Part shown: positions 6,351 through 10,262 of the stretch, in pieces
Layout of the letters: each line of letters begins with the position of its first letter
Numbering within the stretch: position 1 is the stretch's first letter
Origin: an uncultured Lachnospiraceae bacterium
GTDB taxonomy: Bacteria; Bacillota; Clostridia; Lachnospirales; Lachnospiraceae
Reading direction: 5' to 3'
Assembly (NCBI GenBank): GCA_910585635.1
Contig: CAJUFE010000090.1
Span: 1-10,262 of the forward strand
Length of the DNA stretch: 10,262 nt
The notes under the pieces: model-generated
What the model was told of the DNA's origin: nothing
Database searches by the model: none
What the model saw: the letters and a program-made list of their open reading frames with translations, nothing else
Position numbers and translations under genes: made by a program

Positions 6351-6389
6351 TTGGCTGGTTTTGTCTTGGCCGGTTTTGTCTTGGCCGGT
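6351..6389. repeat. 15-bp tandem repeat, 2.6 copies, intergenic
   Basis: TTGGCTGGTTTTGTC (6351-6365), TTGGCCGGTTTTGTC (6366-6380) and a partial TTGGCCGGT (6381-6389). It lies in the 68-bp gap between the two minus-strand membrane protein genes. Confidence 0.8.
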
Positions 6390-6391
6390 CA

Positions 6392-6883
6392 TCATTTCCT
6401 TGATCCTGTTTTGGACAGGCTAAATATCGTTACTGCGCCTAAAATGATCATCCCCACTATCGTTATCGTGCCAATAACAAAATATACTGTAGGACATCGT
6501 CCCAACCGCTCATATATCTGCACACTGAACCCTTCACTTTTTATGTAGTACGCCCAACAGGACATGAGCAGGACGGCGATCAAGGTAAGATCACACCACC
6601 AGATCAATGGATATCTTTGGACCAGGTTCGCGTTCACGTCTTGCGAAGACCTTATATTTAGCCCTGTCATCTTAGAAACAAAAAACATAAAAACAAATAT
6701 CAGGTTCATGATACAAAAACACCATATCGTCCCCACGATCATCAACTTTGTGACCGGTATGTCTTTCGCGCCGGCAAAGATATTATCCAGCGAGCTTATG
6801 CCGCCAAATAGTAAAAAGGATAACGCTGTGAAGATCGAGACCAGGGAGAAATTCATGGTATACTTCGGGGACAACAGGCCCAA
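6392..6883 (-). CDS. Multi-spanning membrane protein, probably 5'-truncated
   Basis: Up to 163 residues with four predicted membrane segments at about 12-32, 47-70, 94-113 and 131-156, the second and fourth being long. The loop between segments 2 and 3 carries KMTGLNIRSSQDVNANLVQ, and the one before the last has SVQIYERLGRCP. I do not recognise the family by name. The frame opens only at a TTG (6883) or an ATG (6856), neither with a good ribosome binding site. The first nine codons overlap, in another frame, the end of the broken Panacea-type gene. It looks like the C-terminal membrane half of a larger protein whose cytoplasmic N-terminal part was lost in a deletion. A membrane-acting toxin paired with the adjacent antitoxin fragment is an attractive but unproven reading. 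Confidence 0.6.
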   Translation of the reverse strand: MGLLSPKYTMNFSLVSIFTALSFLLFGGISSLDNIFAGAKDIPVTKLMIVGTIWCFCIMNLIFVFMFFVSKMTGLNIRSSQDVNANLVQRYPLIWWCDLTLIAVLLMSCWAYYIKSEGFSVQIYERLGRCPTVYFVIGTITIVGMIILGAVTIFSLSKTGSRK

Positions 6884-7049
6884 AATCCTATGCCTCTATC
6901 TCCTCTTCAAAACACGGCGTCCCAATGCTCACGAGAAAATTCGCCTGGACGAAATACAATATCTTCTGCAGCTTCAGATTGCTGATAGAATATCGCCGTC
7001 TTTTACAATACCATATTATATACCTGGCAACATCAATGGCACTATACAT
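6849..7049 (-). pseudogene. Panacea/SocA-type (DUF4065) antitoxin domain, broken
   Basis: ATG at 7049 follows AGGAGG by 7 bases, an excellent start. Translation begins MYSAIDVARYIIWYC, continues with SISNLKLQKILYFVQANFLV and reaches EEEIEA at residue 53, where a TAG stop occurs (6890-6888). Read through that stop, the same frame continues DFGPVVPEVYHEF and then loses resemblance. The motifs LKLQKILYFVQ and EAWDFGPVVPEVY are hallmarks of the Panacea/SocA antitoxin domain (GepA-like, DUF4065), where Trp sits exactly at the TAG; TGG to TAG is a single change. The second half of the domain is absent and the sequence passes into a membrane protein in a different frame. The gene is therefore broken twice, by an amber codon and by a truncation. 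Confidence 0.78.
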
Positions 7050-7226
7050 AGTGCGTCCTCCTAACACATACGATCGAAATTTAAAGAAGTCCGGCTACAC
7101 AGCATAGGGGAAATGTAAATCTTTACCTTACACTTAGTATACGTGACCACAGACAAAAAAGCGATCGGCAAAATGAACAGATCTTTTGCAGAACATTTGT
7201 TCGATTTGTCTATCTCTTCATCTCCT

Positions 7227-8012
7227 TTATCTCCCCCCGATATAGAACAGCCTCTCCGTATTCTCCTTCGCATGCCGGACCAGCTCTTCTTCTCCCACGC
7301 CCATATACCTGGCCAGCTCCCGGGCTACATACACGATATTCTGGGGTACGTTCGTCCTGGCCAGCCCCGGCACGTTCCGCGGTGTGAGATAGGGCGCGTC
7401 CGTCTCGATCAAGATCCGGTCCAGAGGGATCAGCCTCACCGCCTCCCGCAGCTCCTTCGCCCGCCGGTCATCGCAGATCCACCCGGTGATCCCGATGGAA
7501 AAGCCCATGGAAAGATAGCTGTCCAATGTCCTCTTATCCCCTGTAAAGCAATGGACCACCGAACGGCCGCATACCTCCGGATGCTTCTTAAACCGCCGGA
7601 TGAATTCCTCCGAGGCCTCACGCTCGTGGAGAAAGAGCGGCTTTTCCAGCCGCTCTGCCAGGATGATATGCTTTTCCAGGCAGCGGATCTGGTTTTCTTT
7701 CGTGGAGAACATCCGGTCAAAGTCCAGGCCGCACTCGCCCACGGCCACGATCCGATCGTTCCCTCTCACCAGCGCCTCGATCAGGTCGAAGTCCTCCTTT
7801 TTCGCCGAGTCCGCATTATGGGGATGGATCCCTGCCGTCCCATAGGCCTCATGGTCCCGGACGAAACGGTCGATCAGCCGGTCTTCCTTGGGATCCGTCC
7901 CGGTCAGGATACAACATACTCCCGCTGCCGCTCCTTCCTCCAGGATCCTCTCTGGATCCGGGAATTGCCTGCAGAACAGGTTCAGCCCGATATCATAATA
8001 CTTAATGTCCAT
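7227..8012 (-). CDS. tatD: TatD family metal-dependent DNase
   Basis: TIM-barrel metal-dependent hydrolase of 261 residues, the usual TatD length, close to the E. coli TatD branch. It has DIGLNL at 7-12 in place of the DxHxH of other members, GIHPH with His63 and His65, VGECGLDFDR with Glu93, PLFLHER with His129, VHCFTG with His154, GITGWICDDRR at 174-184 and IETDAPYL with Asp205. These supply the expected two-metal site for 3'-5' exonuclease activity on DNA. The ATG at 8012 has AGGAG 7-8 bases upstream. The frame stays open to 8216, but that stretch is a degenerate repeat whose period does not keep frame, so it is unlikely to be translated. It lies 238 bp after ogt on the same strand; both concern DNA, but an operon is not proven. 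Confidence 0.95.
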   Translation of the reverse strand: MDIKYYDIGLNLFCRQFPDPERILEEGAAAGVCCILTGTDPKEDRLIDRFVRDHEAYGTAGIHPHNADSAKKEDFDLIEALVRGNDRIVAVGECGLDFDRMFSTKENQIRCLEKHIILAERLEKPLFLHEREASEEFIRRFKKHPEVCGRSVVHCFTGDKRTLDSYLSMGFSIGITGWICDDRRAKELREAVRLIPLDRILIETDAPYLTPRNVPGLARTNVPQNIVYVARELARYMGVGEEELVRHAKENTERLFYIGGR

Positions 8013-8097
8013 CTTTCTCCTCTCCTCCTCTCGCTCAGCCCCTGTCCCATTTCCTAATGGCCGGTCTTTTTTGCATCTGCAGGGCGAAGTCCCTTCA

Positions 8098-8209
8098 CTG
8101 CCTCTGCGGGGCATCATACATTTCCCTGCCTCCGCAGGACACATCATGCTTTCCCCTGGCTTTGCAAGACGGGATCCTTTCACTGCCTCTGCGGAACTGC
8201 CTCTGCGGA
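8098..8209. repeat. Degenerate tandem repeat between ogt and tatD
   Basis: The motif CTGCCTCTGCGG or a variant begins at 8098, 8126, 8156 (degenerate, CTGGCTTTGCAAG), 8183 and 8197, so spacings are 28, 30, 27 and 14 bp. TTCACTGCCTCTGCGG is exact at 8094-8109 and 8179-8194. Spacings are not all multiples of three, arguing against coding function. Confidence 0.75.
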
Positions 8210-8250
8210 GGATCACATCCTTCTACCTAAAGCTACAGGCCTGCCCAGTC

Positions 8251-8787
8251 TCATAGCGCCGTCCCCTTCTCCGGGACAAAAAACCGCTCCATATCCACCC
8301 CCTCATGGGTCAGCAGCTCCACCTTCTTTTGGATACCGCCGCCATACCCGGTCAGGCTCCCGTCGGCCCCCACTACCCGATGGCAGGGGATGATGATGGA
8401 GATCGGGTTATGACCCACCGCCCCACCGATGGCCTGGGCGGACATCCGCTGGATCCCCCTCTGCCTCGCGATCTCATCAGCAAGCGCCCCGTAGGTGGTC
8501 ACACTGCCGTAAGGGATCTCGCACAGCAGCTTCCAGACCGCCTGGCGGAACCCGCTCCCCTTAGGGGCCAGGGGCAGCTCGCCGATCCCCGGCTTTTCCT
8601 TTGCAAAATACCGGTCCAGCCACTGGGACGCCTGCCGCAGGATGGGCATATCTGCCCTTTCCTCCATGTCCGCCGGCATGCTGTCATGATACCGCTTCCC
8701 ATCCAGCCACAGACCCGTAAGGCCCTCCCCCTCACAGGCCAGGATGATGCCCCCTATCGGGGAATGGTAATGTGCAGAATAGGTCAT
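8251..8787 (-). CDS. ogt: Methylated-DNA-protein-cysteine S-methyltransferase
   Basis: Suicide DNA repair protein that transfers alkyl groups from O6-alkylguanine (or O4-alkylthymine) to its own cysteine. It has 178 residues, the normal size. The N-terminal RNase H-like domain covers 1-75. The C-terminal domain carries FRQAVWKLLCEIPYGSVTTYGALA (80-103), the helix-turn-helix and SAQAIGGAVGHNP (116-128), with Asn127 as the hinge Asn. The active site is PCHRV with acceptor Cys135. The start ATG at 8787 has AGGAGG 8 bases upstream. No Ada-type DNA-binding domain is attached, so this is the constitutive Ogt type. A sigma-70-like promoter at 9032-9060 points toward it, with a remnant gene between. 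Confidence 0.96.
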   Translation of the reverse strand: MTYSAHYHSPIGGIILACEGEGLTGLWLDGKRYHDSMPADMEERADMPILRQASQWLDRYFAKEKPGIGELPLAPKGSGFRQAVWKLLCEIPYGSVTTYGALADEIARQRGIQRMSAQAIGGAVGHNPISIIIPCHRVVGADGSLTGYGGGIQKKVELLTHEGVDMERFFVPEKGTAL

Positions 8788-8818
8788 CGCTCATCCCTCC
8801 TAATCCCATGCTCCATCT

Positions 8819-8977
8819 TCCTTCAGTCTTCTTTGTTCCACTATATCCATTTATCTTTTCTGCTTGTTTTTTCCACTTGCTTTTTCTGCTTGTTTTTTCG
8901 AAAAAAGGAAGCGTTAGGATCGTTCGGTCTGGACCATACTGTTCTTCCACAGTAGGTGTTTCCCACCCCTGCTCCAC
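8819..8977 (-). pseudogene. Remnant of the C-terminus of a COG2865 (AlbA_2/RecG-like) ATP-binding protein
   Basis: The minus-strand frame from 8977 reads TPTVEEQYGPDRTILTLPF and continues with a Lys/Ser-rich KKTSRKSKWKKQAEK-type tail. The VEEQYGPDRTILTL segment resembles the C-terminal strand of AlbA_2/COG2865-type putative transcriptional regulators (RecG-like C-terminus), which often end in similar KTSEK tails. Nothing of the AlbA_2 or ATP-binding part is upstream, so it would be a fragment. The GTG at 8977 has no convincing ribosome binding site and the frame ends inside ogt. Identification rests on memory of a short motif. Confidence 0.4.
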
Positions 8978-9007
8978 ATGGAAAACTCTCTGCTCCCTGG
9001 GGTTACG

Positions 9008-9063
9008 GCCTTTCTTTCATACCTTGCTCATAGTATACCAAAAATTGGGAGTGCATGCAAGTA
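9008..9063 (-). promoter_or_regulatory. Second copy of the Rpn-type promoter region
   Basis: On the minus strand, TTGCAT (-35, bases 9060-9055) and TATACT (-10, bases 9037-9032) are exactly 17 bp apart. This 56-bp segment matches 10084-10139 at 49 of 56 positions, including the spacer AATTTTTGG. It points toward the remnant at 8819-8977 and ogt, leaving about 240 bases of leader before ogt. Confidence 0.7.
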
Positions 9064-9260
9064 TCATTTGCTCCATACTACCATCTCCTGTAACGCCTTT
9101 TTCCGTACAGGCCTGCGCCGAATGATCCTATCTCGCCCTCATCCAATATCCCCAGGATGTTCTTTATGTGGCCCACTGAACCAAGCATGTTCTCCATCTT
9201 CCCCACCATCGACCTTCCGTTTTCATCCGATACCGATCTGCCCCTATCCTATCGGGACAT
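9064..9260. other. Intergenic, no supported feature
   Basis: Together with 8978-9007 this stretch between the promoter copy and the Rpn terminator shows no coding potential I trust on either strand and no clear repeats. Confidence 0.5.
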
Positions 9261-9316
9261 AAAAAGATCCTGATATAAATCTTTCAGTCTTACCTTCCAT
9301 ACTTATATCAGGATCT
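9261..9316 (-). terminator. Rho-independent terminator of the Rpn gene
   Basis: A perfect 14-bp inverted repeat, AGATCCTGATATAA (9265-9278) and TTATATCAGGATCT (9303-9316), with a 24-base loop. On the minus strand the second arm runs into five T (bases 9265-9261). It starts 30 bases after the Rpn stop codon. Confidence 0.8.
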
Positions 9317-9346
9317 CTCTGCTCTTTTTGATATCCAGGACAGGAC

Positions 9347-9547
9347 CTACAGGCCTAACCAGCCCTTAACAGTCTCCAGGTCGTAGCCCACGCCTTTCGC
9401 GATAGTCTCCAGGGCTACCCCCAGCCGATAGAAGCTCCGGGCATTTTCCTGGGCATTTTTCAAGGCTCCTCTTGCCTCGCCCTTTGCCTCGCCTCTTGCC
9501 TCACCTATCTGCAAGCCCCGCGCCTCGCCTATCTGCTCTGATCCCAT
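9347..9547 (-). CDS. Possible internal gene: RpnS-like C-terminal product
   Basis: Within the Rpn gene, ATG at 9547 (Met176) has GGAG (9557-9554) exactly six bases upstream. Initiation here would give a 66-residue protein in the same frame, beginning MGSEQIGEARG and containing the GEAR/GEAK four-residue repeats plus the C-terminal helices. In characterised E. coli Rpn genes the C-terminal domain is translated separately as RpnS, which blocks the toxic full-length RpnL and carries a helix with variable 4-residue repeats. The arrangement here fits, but internal translation is untested. Met167 is a second candidate start. Confidence 0.4.
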   Translation of the reverse strand: MGSEQIGEARGLQIGEARGEAKGEARGALKNAQENARSFYRLGVALETIAKGVGYDLETVKGWLGL

Positions 9548-10072
9548 CCGCATCTCCAGGATCGCCTGACACATATCTACCTTCATCTCCTTCTCATCAA
9601 ACCTAAGCCCCATATTGGTGACCGCCTCGATCACGTCCACCGCTCTGCGCTCCATCGCCCGGAAACGGGTCCCTTCCATCTCCAGGACCTTCCCCAGCTT
9701 TTCCTTATCTTTAGCATATTTGATGAACAAAAGCACCTCACGGAGACCGGACCGGAACTTCATGATCTCCTCATCCGGCATCAGCGCCGGAGCGATGAGC
9801 CGTACATGGTAGTCGTCCATGCAGGATAAGAGCTCCTGATCCTCCGTATCCATCATCTCCAGCAGGCTCAACGGGCCGTCCCAGACATCGCTCCCGAAAT
9901 AGATCGTCAGGGTCACCGACGGGATCAGACGGTCCTCCTTCCAAAAGCCTCCCAGGAACTCCCCCGGATCCGGCCGGATGACCTGCTGGCCTCCATAGAT
10001 GTAATAGTTGAACACGTCCGCGAACACTTCCGTATCTGCAACAAAATCCCTCGTGACCGTATCGATCTTCAA
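9347..10072 (-). CDS. Rpn family (PD-(D/E)XK) nuclease-like protein, probable internal deletion
   Basis: Member of the recombination-promoting nuclease / putative transposase family, a group now linked to phage defence. It has 241 residues. Residues 1-34 (DTVTRDFVADTEVFADVFNYYIYGG) match the usual N-terminus. Residues 38-130 (EFLGGFWKEDRLIPSVTLTI, WDGPLSLLEMMD, YHVRLIAPALM) match the later part of Lachnospiraceae homologues. From memory these run about 70-90 residues longer between those blocks, the part holding nuclease residues; here they join at RPDPGEF. The tail has 4-residue repeats (GEARGEAKGEAR, 190-201) and a helical end. The start is TTG at 10072 with GGTGA six bases upstream, behind a strong promoter. 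A possible internal start at Met176 is listed separately. It is likely catalytically impaired; that is inference. Confidence 0.82.
   Translation of the reverse strand: MKIDTVTRDFVADTEVFADVFNYYIYGGQQVIRPDPGEFLGGFWKEDRLIPSVTLTIYFGSDVWDGPLSLLEMMDTEDQELLSCMDDYHVRLIAPALMPDEEIMKFRSGLREVLLFIKYAKDKEKLGKVLEMEGTRFRAMERRAVDVIEAVTNMGLRFDEKEMKVDMCQAILEMRMGSEQIGEARGLQIGEARGEAKGEARGALKNAQENARSFYRLGVALETIAKGVGYDLETVKGWLGL
9467..9532 (-). repeat. GEARG-type in-frame short repeats in the Rpn tail
   Basis: Residues 181-202 read as two QIGEARG-type segments followed by GEAKGEARG. Units are 12 bp (GEAR/GEAK) within a larger 21-24 bp repeat of QIGEARG. The composition (Gly-Glu-Ala-Arg) predicts a charged helix. 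Confidence 0.8.
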
Positions 10073-10083
10073 AAGCTGTCACC

Positions 10084-10139
10084 GCCTTTCTGTCGTACCT
10101 TGCCCATAGTATACCAAAAATTGGGGTGACATGCAAGTA
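10084..10139 (-). promoter_or_regulatory. Sigma-70-type promoter of the Rpn gene
   Basis: On the minus strand, TTGCAT (-35, bases 10136-10131) and TATACT (-10, bases 10113-10108) are separated by exactly 17 bp. The start would lie near 10101, giving a leader of about 30 bases that contains the GGTGA ribosome binding site (10083-10079) before the TTG start at 10072. Confidence 0.75.
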
Positions 10140-10262
10140 AGGTTTTTAGGGTCCGGCTATATCATGGATCACCTCGCCCCCTTCCTCATCTACATATCGC
10201 CGGATATTGGATCTATGTCAATACTTTGGACAAAAAAAGTCGAAAGATCATGCTGCTTTTTT

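Noticed and set aside
7143..8057. 304-codon plus-strand open frame
   Set aside because: It lies antisense to tatD, whose catalytic motifs are unmistakable. It has no ribosome binding site and no recognisable domain.
8013..8216. N-terminal extension of TatD
   Set aside because: The stretch is a degenerate repeat with spacings not divisible by three. A good ribosome binding site precedes the ATG at 8012, and the family begins with the DIGxNL strand.
9771..10136. 121-codon minus-strand frame overlapping the start of the Rpn gene
   Set aside because: It is in a different frame from the recognisable Rpn N-terminus and has no domain. It overlaps the promoter.

Overview
The window looks like chromosomal DNA of a GC-rich gut Clostridia, most likely Lachnospiraceae. 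The reasons are the AGGAGG-type ribosome binding sites, a PurF-like protein of a kind I associate with that family, a DUF554 membrane protein, a heptad-expanded coiled-coil protein and a GEAR-tailed Rpn-family protein. No rRNA, CRISPR array or complete insertion sequence was seen.

Layout. On the minus strand at the left end are a membrane-anchored N-acetylmuramoyl-L-alanine amidase (64-1047) and an NAD-dependent epimerase-type SDR (1192-2127), separated by a short 71-bp-period repeat. A divergent gap leads to a plus-strand amidophosphoribosyltransferase-like gene (2618-4330). It lacks the glutaminase nucleophile and carries an 87-residue tandem-repeat insertion in its phosphoribosyltransferase half. 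Next comes a 290-bp intergenic stretch rich in inverted repeats, then tRNA-Ser(CGA) at 4669-4758, a terminator-like structure, and a coiled-coil protein made largely of perfect heptads (4897-5379) with its own terminator.

The remaining genes are on the minus strand. In transcription order they are: an Rpn/PD-(D/E)XK-family gene (10072 to 9347) with a strong promoter and terminator; a probable C-terminal remnant of a COG2865-type protein; ogt (8787-8251); tatD (8012-7227); a broken Panacea/SocA-type antitoxin gene (7049-6849) that runs directly into a 5'-truncated multi-spanning membrane protein (6883-6392); and a DUF554 protein (6323-5580).

The genes do not form one pathway. The ordinary part is housekeeping: wall hydrolysis, alkyl-DNA repair, TatD nuclease and tRNA-Ser. 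Two things stand out. First, short tandem repeats occur at many independent places. Inside genes the units are 12, 21, 36 and 39 bp and keep frame; between genes they are 15, about 28 and 71 bp. This suggests a genome prone to slippage or unequal exchange, which has expanded real proteins including an enzyme domain. Second, there are two eroded defence or toxin-antitoxin loci. One is a Panacea antitoxin fragment abutting a membrane protein. The other is an Rpn gene that seems to have lost the middle of its nuclease domain but keeps a 4-residue-repeat tail and an internal start that could encode a separate RpnS-like product.
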